This document shows, piece by piece, positions 51,702-62,084 of a DNA stretch of 64,000 nucleotides. Below the pieces are notes generated by a model. It made no database searches. It was not told the origin of the DNA and saw nothing but the letters and a program-made list of their open reading frames with translations. Location: NCBI RefSeq assembly GCF_047971665.1, contig NZ_JBKEAA010000027.1, positions 62,001 through 126,000 of the forward strand, read 5' to 3'. The stretch comes from Castellaniella sp047971665 (GTDB lineage Bacteria; Pseudomonadota; Gammaproteobacteria; Burkholderiales; Burkholderiaceae_B). The position numbers and the translations under genes were made by a program. Numbering within the stretch: the stretch's first letter is position 1; every line of letters starts with the position of its first letter.

Positions 51702-52898
51702 ATGGCCTTGTTTCAGGAAATATTTGCGGCATCACGCGCATGGCGCTGGCTGATCCTCATCGGCGCATCCTGCCTGTCGTTCGTCGCCTGGGGCGCCGAC
51801 CTGAAGATCGGCGTGATCAGTTCACTGACCGGGCCGGTCTCGGCGCTGGGCATCCCTTATGAAAAAGGGGTGCGCGTCGCCCATGCCCGGATGCCCGCGG
51901 TGGCGGGACATAAAGTCGAGGTCATTGTCCTGGATGATGCGTCCGATCCGGCCACCGCCGCCCGCAATGCGCGCAAGCTGATCAATGAGGACAAGGTGGA
52001 TGTGTTGATCGGTACGTCGGGGGTGCCCGGCGCGATGGCCATTGCCGCTGTCGCTCAGGAATTGAAGACGCCGCTCATTTCTCCGACGCCTGTTTCTCTG
52101 CCTGGACCGGGACATGACTGGACCGTGTCGGCTTCGCAGCCGTTCCCGTTGATGGTGGCCGCCGTCGCCGGGCGAATGAAGGCCGAGGGGGTCAGGACGG
52201 TCGCATTTATCGGCTTTTCGGATGCCCTGGGCGATCTGGCCTATGACTCGCTGGTCCGCAGCGCGAAAGAACTGGACATCGAGGTTGTTGCCAATGAGCG
52301 CTACGCGCGTGGAGACATGTCAGTCGCCGGACAGGTACTGAGGATGATCAGCAAACGGCCGGATGCTGTCTTCGCGGGCAACAGCGGGACACCGGGTGCG
52401 TTGCCCTATCTGGAACTCGCGCACCGCCGTTATGCCGGACGGCTCTATGGTACGCACGGCCTGATCAATGCCGATTTCGTCCGGGTGGGCGGGGAGGCGA
52501 TCGAGGGGCTTGAGGTGCCAAGCGGCCCCGTGCTGGTCGCCGAGCAGTTGCCGGCCGATGATCCGATCCGCGAAGTCTCGATGGCTTTTCGCGCCACCTA
52601 TCAGAAGCTGTATGGCGCGCCGCCGACGGATGCGTTCTCGGCCTATACCCATGATGCTTATCTCGTGTTGGCGGATGCCGTCTCGCGGGTGCAGGGCGGT
52701 GCGCAACCGGGGACGCCGGAATATCGGCAGGCGCTCAAGGACGCCATCGTATCGACCCGGGAGCTGGTGGGGACCCACGGCATCTACAGCTTCAGGCCCG
52801 ACAGCCGCTATGGCCTGGATGAGCGTTCAGTCGTCATTGTCCGCATGACGGGCGGGCAATGGAAGCTGGCTGTTCAGTCGCCCCCGGCGAGCCAGTGA
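51702..52898 (+). CDS. Branched-chain amino acid-type ABC transporter substrate-binding protein 2 (paralogue)
   Basis: The 398-residue protein starts MALFQEIFAASRAWRW with a longer signal and continues ADLKIGVISSLTGPVSALGIPYEKG, clearly related to the preceding gene (shared ALGIPYEKG, LDDASDP-TAARNARKLI-EDKVDV and GTPGALPYL motifs). GGAGAGACGT precedes the ATG. Two binding proteins feeding one importer suggest two ligands or affinities. Confidence 0.87.
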   Translation: MALFQEIFAASRAWRWLILIGASCLSFVAWGADLKIGVISSLTGPVSALGIPYEKGVRVAHARMPAVAGHKVEVIVLDDASDPATAARNARKLINEDKVDVLIGTSGVPGAMAIAAVAQELKTPLISPTPVSLPGPGHDWTVSASQPFPLMVAAVAGRMKAEGVRTVAFIGFSDALGDLAYDSLVRSAKELDIEVVANERYARGDMSVAGQVLRMISKRPDAVFAGNSGTPGALPYLELAHRRYAGRLYGTHGLINADFVRVGGEAIEGLEVPSGPVLVAEQLPADDPIREVSMAFRATYQKLYGAPPTDAFSAYTHDAYLVLADAVSRVQGGAQPGTPEYRQALKDAIVSTRELVGTHGIYSFRPDSRYGLDERSVVIVRMTGGQWKLAVQSPPASQ

Positions 52899-52937
52899 TC
52901 AGCGGTCTGTGGCGATGCAACGAAGGAATCTGACATC

Positions 52938-53989
52938 ATGACATGGGATATCGTGCTCATTCTGGGCATCGACGGCCTGGCCAACGGTGCCATCTATCTG
53001 CTCGCAGGGCTGGGGCTGGTGCTGGTCTTTTCGGTCACGCGGGTCGTGTTCGTGCCATTCGGGGACATCGCCGCCTTTGCCGCGTTGAGTCTGGCCGCTT
53101 TCGAGGCGGGCCGGGTGCCTCCCACGATCGGTCTGGTGGTTTTTCTGACGATTGCGGCGCTGCTGACGGAACTGGCGAGCCTGGTGCGCAAGGGCGAAGG
53201 ACGTCGCATGCCCCGCGCCTTGCTGATGTGGGGTGTGTTGCCCCTGATCCCCTGCCTGATTGCCTGGGGGGTCGCAAGCGCCGGGGCGCCGACACCCATT
53301 CAGGTCATTGCGTCGGTGTTGCTGGTGGTGCCGATGGCGCCGTTGCTGGCGCGGGTGGTGTTTCAGCCCATCGCCGATGCTTCCGTGCTGGTGCTGTTGA
53401 TCGTTTCCCTGGCCCTGAGTTTCCTGCTTTCCGGCCTGGGTCTGCTGTTTTTCGGTCCCGAGGGCACCCGCACCACCCCCCTGGCAGCGGGATCGCTTCC
53501 GATCAGTGACGGCATCGAGGTCAGTGGCCAGGTGGCGCTCATGGTGGCGACGGCAATCGTGCTCAGCGGACTGTTCTACCTCGCTTTCGAGCGGACGGCG
53601 ATGGGCAAGGCGCTGCGCGCAACGGCGATCAACCGCGTCGGCGCGCGGCTGGTGGGCATCCGCCCCGCCCGCACGGCCATGCTGGCCTACGGTTATTCGT
53701 CTCTGCTGGCGGGATTGATCGGCATCCTGATCGCGCCCGTCACCACCATGTACTACGACTCCGGCTTTCTCATCGGCCTGAAGGCCTTCGTGGCCGCCAT
53801 CATCGGTGGACTGGTGAGTTATCCGGCCACCGCCCTGGGCGCTCTGGCCGTCGGTATTTTTGAGAGTTTCGCGTCCTTCTGGAGCGGTGCTCTCAAGGAC
53901 GTGATCGTGTTCAGTCTGCTGATCCCCGTGCTGATGGTGCGCTCCTATCTGGCGAGCCACAACGAGGAGGAACTCGAGGAGATCGATCA

Positions 53990-53993
<4 letters not shown>
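52938..53993 (+). CDS. LivH-type ABC permease
   Basis: The 351-residue membrane protein shows about eight segments with LDGLANGAIYLLAGLGLVLVFSVTRVVFVPFGDIAAFAALSL and the C-terminal LAYGYSSLLAGLIGILIAPVTTMYYDSGFLIGLKAFVAAIIGG, the LivH signature. It overlaps the LivM-LivG fusion gene by four bases. Confidence 0.92.
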
Positions 53994-55767
<1,774 letters not shown>

Positions 55768-55771
<4 letters not shown>

Positions 55772-56502
55772 GTGCGCCGATGCTGGAAATCGGAGACCTG
55801 CGGGTCTCGTATGGACGGGTGGAAGCGGTGCGAGGCGTCTCGATCGACCTGCAACCCGGACAGATCGTCTCGGTCATCGGTCCCAATGGCGCCGGCAAGA
55901 CGACGCTGCTGTCCGCGGTGATGGGGCTGCTGCCCTCGCAGGGCACCTTGCGTTTCGGCGGCGAAAACCTGAGCGACCTGGACGTCGAAGCGCGTGTCGA
56001 GCGCGGCTTGTGCCTGGTGCCCGAGACGCGGGAGCTGTTCGGAGAACTCTCGGTGCTGGACAACCTGCAGCTCGGGGCATATTCGCGCCGGCTGCGGCCG
56101 CAGGCCTTGCGGGATCGGCTGGATTCCGTGTATGCGCGCTTTCCCCGGTTGCAAGAACGGCATGCGCAGCGCGCCGATACCCTGTCCGGAGGCGAGCGCC
56201 AGATGCTGGCGGTCGGCCGCGCGCTGATGTCGGCGCCGCGCCTGCTGATGCTCGATGAGCCAAGCCTGGGCCTGGCGCCGCTGATCGTGCAGGAAATCCT
56301 GGCGATCGTGCGTGCGTTGCGCCAGGATGGCGTGTCGATCCTGCTGGTCGAGCAGAATGCCCGGGCTGCGCTCGAAAGCTCCGACTTTGGTTATGTGCTG
56401 GAAACCGGGGAAATCGCCCTGTCGGGTGATTCATCGGTGCTGGCCGAGGATGCGCGGGTGCGTGCCACCTATCTGGGAGGAGGAACCGATGACGATGCAT
56501 GA
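55768..56502 (+). CDS. LivF-type ABC ATPase
   Basis: The 244-residue ATPase has Walker A GPNGAGKTTLLSA, signature LSGGERQMLAVGRALM, Walker B LLMLDEPSLGLAP and H-loop-equivalent VEQNARAAL, which is the LivF variant. It overlaps the LivMG fusion gene by four bases and the following CoA ligase by 14 bases, so the importer and ligase are one operon. Confidence 0.93.
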
Positions 56503-58081
56503 AGGATTGCCGCCCGAACAACGAACTGTGCCCAGGATGCTGGCGCGCCAGGCGGCGCTGTTCGGTGAGCGGCCGGCCTTGAGACTGGGCGAGGTCCGCT
56601 GGACGCATGCGGATGTGGCGCCGATCGCCGCGCGGCGGGCGGGCGCATTGCGCGCGGCCGGGGTGGGGCGTGGCGATCGCGTGGCGATCATGAGCTCGAA
56701 CCGGGCAGAGGTCCTCGAGGCCTTCCTCGGCTGCGGCTGGTCGGGGGCGGTTGCCGTGCCGATCAATACGGCTTCCCGAGGGCCTCAGATCGAGTATTTT
56801 CTGGCCAATAGTCAGACCAGGCTGCTGGTCATCGAGGCGCAATATCTCGAGCGGCTGGCAACCGCCGATCTGGGCAAGACCTCGTTGAGGCAGATCTGGG
56901 TGCTGGATGGCGCCGCCGCGGCGGGCGCGATCGGCGAAGTCCCGTCCGGCCCCTGGCCGTCCGATGGACCGGCGCTGGAGGCCGAGGCGGTGGGACCGGG
57001 CGACACGCTCGCCATCCTCTATACCTCGGGGACGACGGGACCGTCCAAGGGGGTGCTCTGCCCGCATGCGCATTATTACTGGTGGGGCGTGAACACCTTG
57101 CGCGTCCTGGGGGTGACGCAAGATGATGTCCTGTGCACGACGCTGCCCCTGTTCCATGTCAATGCCCTCAATACCTATGCGCAGGCCGCGCTGGCCGGCT
57201 GCGAGGTCGTTTTCGAATCCAAATTCTCGGCGTCGGGCTTCTGGGCGTCGATGCATACCTGTGGCGCGACCGTGGTCTATCTGCTGGGCGCCATGGTGCC
57301 GATCCTGCTGGCGCAGCCGGAAGGAGCCGCCGAACGGACGCATCGCATCCGGATCGGGTTGGGACCGGGGGTTCCCGCCCAGGCGGGTGAGACCTTCCGG
57401 ATGCGCACCGGGGTGCAACTGCTCGAGGGCTATGGCTCGACCGAGACGAACTTTGTCATCTGCACTGCGCCCGATTCTCCCCGGCGCGGCGTCATGGGCT
57501 GGATCATGCCGGGCTTTGAGGCGCGCGTGGCCGACGAGGACGATGTCGAAGTGGCCGATGGCGAGGCCGGTGAGTTGCTCTTGCGGGCACAGGAACCCTA
57601 TGCCTTTGCCTCGGGGTATTTCAATATGCCCGAGAAGACCGTCGAGGCCTGGCGCAACCTCTGGTTCCATACCGGCGACCGGGTGCTGCGGGAAGCCGAC
57701 GGGGCGTTCCGCTTCGTGGACCGGATCAAGGATGCCATCCGGCGGCGCGGCGAGAATATTTCTTCCTTCGAGGTCGAGCAGGTGCTGCTGAGCCATCCGG
57801 CCGTGGCTGCGGCGGCCGTTTATCCTGTCGGCTCCGACCTGGCCGAGGACGAGGTCATGGCCGCGCTGGTCGTGCGGCCCGGCCAGGACCTGGATCTGCC
57901 GGGACTGGCGAGCTGGTGCGAATCCAGGCTGCCGTATTTTGCGGTGCCGCGCTACATTGACGTGCTCGAGGATCTGCCGCGCACCGAGAACGGCAAGGTC
58001 CAGAAATACAAGCTGCGCGAGCGCGGCGTATCGGCGGTAACCTGGGAGCGTCCCCAGACCGCGCGCAAGCAGCGGACCTGA
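56489..58081 (+). CDS. AMP-forming acyl/aryl-acetyl-CoA ligase
   Basis: The 530-residue ANL enzyme (start MTMHEGLPPEQRTV at 56489; MHEG at 56495 possible) has LYTSGTTGPSKGV, GYGSTETN, TGDRVLREADGAFRFVDRIKDAIRRRGENIS and the catalytic Lys in TENGKVQKYKLR. It is distinct from the benzoate-type ligase at 40437. Overlapping the LivF gene, it could activate the imported acid, or in my model dioxindole-3-acetate or indole-3-acetate, to its CoA thioester. Substrate is unproven. Confidence 0.85.
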   Translation: MTMHEGLPPEQRTVPRMLARQAALFGERPALRLGEVRWTHADVAPIAARRAGALRAAGVGRGDRVAIMSSNRAEVLEAFLGCGWSGAVAVPINTASRGPQIEYFLANSQTRLLVIEAQYLERLATADLGKTSLRQIWVLDGAAAAGAIGEVPSGPWPSDGPALEAEAVGPGDTLAILYTSGTTGPSKGVLCPHAHYYWWGVNTLRVLGVTQDDVLCTTLPLFHVNALNTYAQAALAGCEVVFESKFSASGFWASMHTCGATVVYLLGAMVPILLAQPEGAAERTHRIRIGLGPGVPAQAGETFRMRTGVQLLEGYGSTETNFVICTAPDSPRRGVMGWIMPGFEARVADEDDVEVADGEAGELLLRAQEPYAFASGYFNMPEKTVEAWRNLWFHTGDRVLREADGAFRFVDRIKDAIRRRGENISSFEVEQVLLSHPAVAAAAVYPVGSDLAEDEVMAALVVRPGQDLDLPGLASWCESRLPYFAVPRYIDVLEDLPRTENGKVQKYKLRERGVSAVTWERPQTARKQRT

Positions 58082-58178
58082 GCCGGGAGATTGCTTTATG
58101 CTTGAGGGCGGCTGTGTTCATCAGCACGAGGCGGCGGAGTCCGACATGAACGATAATGCGATAAAAAGGAGAATGCGT

Positions 58179-58772
58179 GTGACCGCTCATACCAAACATT
58201 TCCGTCTGGTGCAGTCTCTGGGCGATGACCACATCGGCCTGGAGGCGCGTGCGCAGATCGATGACCACATGGAGACCAAGATCTGGTTGCGCCTGCTGGC
58301 CTGCAGCACGCAGATCGAGCACCAGATCCGCCATCTGCTGCGGGTGCGTTTCGGCACCAGCCTGCCCCGGTTCGACTATCTGGCCCAGCTCGATCGCTAT
58401 CCGGACGGCCTGCGCATGAACGTGTTGTCGCGCTACCTGATGGTCACGGGCGGCAATGTGACCGGCCTGACCGACCAGCTGGTCAAAGAGGGGCTGGTGC
58501 GCCGCATCGTCAATCCGGAGGACCGCCGGTCCTGGCGTGTGACGCTGACCGACAAGGGCCGGGTCGAATTCGCGGAAATGGCGGCCGAGCATGAGCGCTG
58601 GCTGGTCGAGATGTTCAATGGCCTGCCGGGCGAGAGCCGGGATGCCTTGTACGAGCACCTGGGCCATCTGCGGGTACACCTGGCCAATCGCCGGATCGAG
58701 GTCGAGGCCGCGCCGCCCGTGTCGCCTGCGCCGTCCGCGCCTCGGCGCAAGACCGGCAAGTCATCTTCCTGA
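58179..58772 (+). CDS. MarR family transcriptional regulator (third)
   Basis: The ~197-residue MarR protein has the winged helix with FDYLAQLDRYPDGLRMNVLSRYLMVTGGNVTGLTDQLVKEGLVRRIVNPEDRRSWRVTLTDKG. I start at GTG 58179, seven bases after AGGAG; ATG 58146 and 58098 are in-frame alternatives. The C-terminus is Pro/Ala/Lys-rich. It follows the CoA ligase and precedes the oxygenase genes, and with the palindromes in this island it is a candidate for aromatic-inducer control. Confidence 0.85.
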   Translation: MTAHTKHFRLVQSLGDDHIGLEARAQIDDHMETKIWLRLLACSTQIEHQIRHLLRVRFGTSLPRFDYLAQLDRYPDGLRMNVLSRYLMVTGGNVTGLTDQLVKEGLVRRIVNPEDRRSWRVTLTDKGRVEFAEMAAEHERWLVEMFNGLPGESRDALYEHLGHLRVHLANRRIEVEAAPPVSPAPSAPRRKTGKSSS

Positions 58773-59020
58773 TTGGGGATATTCCCTATTGATCGCCCTT
58801 ATGGCGCTCAATAGCATTACAACTAAATATATGATTTTGGATTTATTTATATGGAAAGAAGGAATGCTTCCGGCGTTGCGAGGAGCCGCAAGACATTCCG
58901 CAGCATCTCAGGCATTTAATTCGAAATTCAATTGAAATCGGAAATAAAAGGCGCGGCGTCATTCGACATGCCGACGCCTCCAGGCAGCAAGACGACAGGC
59001 CCCGATCCATGGAGACAAAC
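58773..59020 (+). other. AT-rich promoter region upstream of the IacA-like gene
   Basis: This 248-base gap contains no supported gene. It is markedly AT-rich compared with its neighbours, with a 10-bp palindrome TTCAATTGAA at 58927-58936 and TTTATTTATAT near 58845. It is a likely promoter/operator for the downstream oxygenase operon, but no single element can be named with confidence. Confidence 0.45.
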
Positions 59021-60178
59021 ATGACTGACACCACGTCCTTGCCTGCAAGCATCCGCTCGCAGGTCGAGCTGGAAGAACTCTTGCAGGAAATCCGCGCGCG
59101 TCGGCGGGAATTCGAGACCCTGGGGCATATTCCCCAGGAAATCATCGACCGGTTCAAGGCCCTGGGCATCTACCGTTCGCTGACGCCGGCGCGTTTCGGC
59201 GGGGTTGAATGTTCGCCCGGCGAGTTCTGCCGCCTGATCGAGCTGATTTCCGAGGCGGACGGCTCCACGGGCTGGGTCGCCAGTTTTGCCATGGGGCCCA
59301 TCTATCTTTCGGCCTTGCCGGTGGCGACGCAGGAAAAGCTGTATGCCAGCGTCGGTGTGGACCTGGTCTTCGCCGGGGGGATTTTCCCTCCTCAGAAGGC
59401 GCCGGCCGTCGAGGGCGGTCTCAAGGTGTCCGGTCGCTGGCATTTTTCCAGCGGCAGCATGGGCGCGGATGTGGTGGGTGTCGGCGTCATTCCGACGCAC
59501 GGGAATGATGCCGGTCTGCCCCGGATGGCGGTCATGCGTCGTGACCAGATCCGCATCGAGCAGAACTGGGACGTCATGGGCTTGAAGGCGACCGGCAGTA
59601 ACGATCTGGTGGCCGATGGCGTGGTGGTGCCGGAGGACTGGACCTTCGTGCGGGGCGGCGCCTCGGCGCTGGAGACGCCGTTGTTCCGCTATCCTTCCCT
59701 GGCCCTGGCGGCGCAGGTCCTGGCCGTGGTCGCGCTGGGCATCGGACGAGGCGCCATCAACGAAGTCCTGCAGATGGCCGAAGGCCGCAAGTCCGTGACG
59801 GGCGCGCCGAATCTGGGTGAGCGCATTTATGCGCAGCTGGAGGTCGCGCGCATCGAGGCCGAATTGCGCGCGGCGCGCAGCTGGTTCTACGAGGCGATCG
59901 ACGATGTCTGGCAAGTGCTCCTGGCGGGCGGTACGCCCGAGGACCACCTGGTCAGCATGTTGCGTCTGTCCACGACCCATGCCGCGCGGGTCGGAGCCGA
60001 GGTGGCCCGCCGCGCCCAGATGATCAGCGGCATGACCGGTGTCTATGAAAACAGTCCGTTGGCCCAGCAGGTGCGCGATGCCCAGATGGTGACTCAGCAC
60101 GCCTTCATGGGCGACATCACCTACCAGAACGCGGGCGCCATGCTGTTCGGCCTGGCGCCTCTGCCGGGCTATCTCTGA
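59021..60178 (+). CDS. IacA-like flavin-dependent monooxygenase (acyl-CoA dehydrogenase fold)
   Basis: The 385-residue protein (ATG 59021 after GGAGACAAAC; ATG 59009 possible) has the acyl-CoA dehydrogenase fold of group D flavin monooxygenases: FGGVECSPGEFCRLIELISEADGSTGWVASFAMGP, GRWHFSSGSMGADVV, GLKATGSNDLVADGVVVP. It is closest in style to IacA, which hydroxylates indole-3-acetate, and it is followed by IacB-like, IacE-like and a flavin reductase. True acyl-CoA dehydrogenase activity is less likely because of the flavin-reductase partner. Confidence 0.82.
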   Translation: MTDTTSLPASIRSQVELEELLQEIRARRREFETLGHIPQEIIDRFKALGIYRSLTPARFGGVECSPGEFCRLIELISEADGSTGWVASFAMGPIYLSALPVATQEKLYASVGVDLVFAGGIFPPQKAPAVEGGLKVSGRWHFSSGSMGADVVGVGVIPTHGNDAGLPRMAVMRRDQIRIEQNWDVMGLKATGSNDLVADGVVVPEDWTFVRGGASALETPLFRYPSLALAAQVLAVVALGIGRGAINEVLQMAEGRKSVTGAPNLGERIYAQLEVARIEAELRAARSWFYEAIDDVWQVLLAGGTPEDHLVSMLRLSTTHAARVGAEVARRAQMISGMTGVYENSPLAQQVRDAQMVTQHAFMGDITYQNAGAMLFGLAPLPGYL

Positions 60179-60211
60179 TCGCAACCCGCGCCCCACCTCA
60201 AGGAGAAACAC

Positions 60212-60568
60212 ATGGAAGACAAGAAATCGTTGCGCGTGCTGTTTTGCATCGGCGTGAATCAGAACTTCATGGATGGCAGCGCGCAGGACATGAAGGATGT
60301 CTGGCAGGCGTTCCTCACCATGATGCGCGGCATCCGCGATCTGCCCGGCGTCCGTGTGCTGGGCAATCTGGATGATGACCAGATCATGGTGGGCCCTTCG
60401 GTCCAGTTCCCCTGGACCACCTATGTGCTGGCCGATGTGCCGGATTACCAGACCGTGACGGCCGCCTGCAATCTGTTCCGGGTCACGCCCGTGGGTGACG
60501 GAGCGCACAAGCTGTGGAAATACATGCGGGTCGAGGCCCGCATCGGCCGCGAACTGGTCATCGATTGA
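60212..60568 (+). CDS. IacB-like conserved protein of unknown function
   Basis: The 118-residue protein reads MEDKKSLRVLFCIGVNQNF with a second conserved block RVLGNLDDDQIMVGPSVQFPWTTYVLADVPDY and a C-terminal LWKYMRVEARIGREL. In my recollection it matches the small IacB-type protein of auxin-degradation clusters, whose biochemical role is undefined. It lies between the oxygenase and the SDR, 33 bases from each, after CAAGGAGAAACAC. No signal peptide or membrane segment; likely a cytoplasmic dimeric alpha/beta-barrel-type protein (fold unproven). Confidence 0.65.
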   Translation: MEDKKSLRVLFCIGVNQNFMDGSAQDMKDVWQAFLTMMRGIRDLPGVRVLGNLDDDQIMVGPSVQFPWTTYVLADVPDYQTVTAACNLFRVTPVGDGAHKLWKYMRVEARIGRELVID

Positions 60569-60601
60569 CCTCGGGTCCGATCCGTTCTCAGGAGAGATAC
60601 C

Positions 60602-61342
60602 ATGGATCAAATTGCGCTTGTCACCGGCGCTGCGCAGGGGCTGGGCCTGATCATTGCCCAGCGCCTGCATGCCGCCGGATTCAAGGTCGTCCTGACCGAC
60701 CGCCAGCTGGACATGGCTCAGAAAGCAGCGGCGCAGATCGACGCCCGGGGCGAGACGGTGCTGCCCCTGAAGCTCGACGTCACGCGCAAGGCGGATTTCG
60801 AGCAGGCCCTGGCTGCCGTTCTGGCGCAGTGGGGCGATCTGCATGTCCTGGTCAACAATGCCGCCATGACCAAGGCCACGCCCGTGATGGACATAGGCCC
60901 CGAAGAGTTCGACGCGGTGCTGTCGATCAACCTGCGCGGGACGCTGTTCGGCTGTCAGGTCATGGGGGCCCACATGGTCGGCAAGGGCTATGGGCGCCTG
61001 GTCAACATGGGGTCTCTGGCCGGGCAGAACGGGGGGACGGCCACGGGCGCGCATTACGCGTGCTCCAAGGGGGCGATCATCACGCTGACCAAAGTTTTCG
61101 CGCGCGAGTTCGGCCCGCATGGCGTGACGGTGAACTCGGTTTCGCCCGGCCCCATGGATCTGCCCTCGGTGCGCGCGCTGGTGCCGCCCGACAAACTGGC
61201 GCAGATCGTGCAGGGCATTCCCGTCAGGCGCCTGGGCAATGCGCAATTCGTGGCTGATCAGGTGGTGCGGCTCGCCTCGCCCGAGGCCGACTTTGTCAAC
61301 GGCGCCACCTGGGATGTCAATGGCGGTCTTTTCATGCGCTAG
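60602..61342 (+). CDS. Short-chain dehydrogenase, IacE-like
   Basis: The 246-residue SDR has the nucleotide motif TGAAQGLG, NNAA, SLAG with the catalytic Ser region, and YACSK (Tyr, Lys). The C-terminal FVNGATWDVNGGLFMR is typical of classical SDRs. AGGAGAGATACC precedes the ATG. In the iac pathway IacE acts after IacA on the hydroxylated indoleacetate. Here it would produce or oxidise a dioxindole-type intermediate; substrate is inferred. Confidence 0.83.
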   Translation: MDQIALVTGAAQGLGLIIAQRLHAAGFKVVLTDRQLDMAQKAAAQIDARGETVLPLKLDVTRKADFEQALAAVLAQWGDLHVLVNNAAMTKATPVMDIGPEEFDAVLSINLRGTLFGCQVMGAHMVGKGYGRLVNMGSLAGQNGGTATGAHYACSKGAIITLTKVFAREFGPHGVTVNSVSPGPMDLPSVRALVPPDKLAQIVQGIPVRRLGNAQFVADQVVRLASPEADFVNGATWDVNGGLFMR

Positions 61343-61378
61343 CGTGGATGGAACCGAGGAACGCAATAGGAGAGAATC

Positions 61379-61975
61379 ATGATCGAGCCTTCAGTCGCGG
61401 TTCCCGTGTCGGTGCCGACAACCTGGCATTGGGCCTATAGTACGGATCATCAGGAGAGTACCGTGGCAGACATAGCTGCATTTCGCAACGCAATGGCCAT
61501 GCTGGCCGGTGCGGTCAACATCATCACTACCGATGGCCCCAGCGGGATGGCCGGATTCACCGCGACCGCGGTGTGCAGTGTCACGGATCAGCCCCCCACG
61601 CTGCTGGTTTGCATGAACCGCTCATCCTTCGCGCACCGGTTCTTCCAGGGCAACGACGTCCTGTGCGTCAATGTGCTCGGGGCTGCGAACAAGGACGCGC
61701 CCGCCATCTTCGCGGATCGCAACATCCAGATGGAGGATCGGTTTGCGCGGGTCCCCTGGAGCCGGCTCGTCACGGGCAGTCCTCTGATCGATGGCGCCAT
61801 CGTCAGCTTCGACTGTCGGATCAATGCCATCAATGCGGTCGGTTCTCACAGCATTTTCCTGTGTGAGGTCCAGGATATCCGGCGCGGCGCGGCGCAGGGC
61901 GGGCTGGTGTATTTCAACCGCGATTATCACCAGGTAGGCGCTGATGTACCGCTGGTCCCTCCGACCAAGAATTGA
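61379..61975 (+). CDS. Flavin reductase (HpaC/IacG-like)
   Basis: The 198-residue protein (ATG 61379 after AGGAGAGAATC) contains the flavin reductase core FRNAMAMLAGAVNIITTDGPSGMAGFTATAVCSVTDQPPTLLVCMN and YFNRDYHQVG. It would supply reduced FAD/FMN to the IacA-like oxygenase. The conserved domain begins only at residue ~32; a GTG at 61463 (VADIAAFRNA), also with AGGAGA upstream, gives a family-like start, so the first 28 residues may not be translated. The gene follows the SDR by 36 bases. Confidence 0.88.
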   Translation: MIEPSVAVPVSVPTTWHWAYSTDHQESTVADIAAFRNAMAMLAGAVNIITTDGPSGMAGFTATAVCSVTDQPPTLLVCMNRSSFAHRFFQGNDVLCVNVLGAANKDAPAIFADRNIQMEDRFARVPWSRLVTGSPLIDGAIVSFDCRINAINAVGSHSIFLCEVQDIRRGAAQGGLVYFNRDYHQVGADVPLVPPTKN

Positions 61976-62021
61976 GGCGGTGCCCGGTTCAGGTCGAGGC
62001 TTTGAAATTCTGATTGACATG

Positions 62022-62042
62022 AATTTACTTCATAAGTAAATT
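62022..62042. promoter_or_regulatory. Putative MarR operator upstream of the monooxygenase/reductase gene
   Basis: A perfect inverted repeat with 9-bp arms, AATTTACTT and AAGTAAATT, separated by CAT lies 43 bases before ATG 62085. It shares TTCATAAGTAAATT with the palindrome upstream of the ABC genes (50411-50425), so the same MarR protein probably controls both. The flanking 50 bases are AT-rich. Confidence 0.75.
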
Positions 62043-62084
62043 AAATAGAAATAAATTAAATTCCCGGATTCCAGGAGACATGAG

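Noticed and set aside
55874..57796. Minus-strand frame of 640 codons opposite livF and the CoA ligase
   Set aside because: No motif; the opposite strand codes for an ATPase with Walker motifs and an AMP ligase.
58928..61366. Very long minus-strand frame (812 codons) opposite the IacA/IacB/IacE-like genes
   Set aside because: It is a GC-codon shadow: His/Gln/Arg-rich with no domain, while the plus-strand genes have clear family motifs and ribosome sites.
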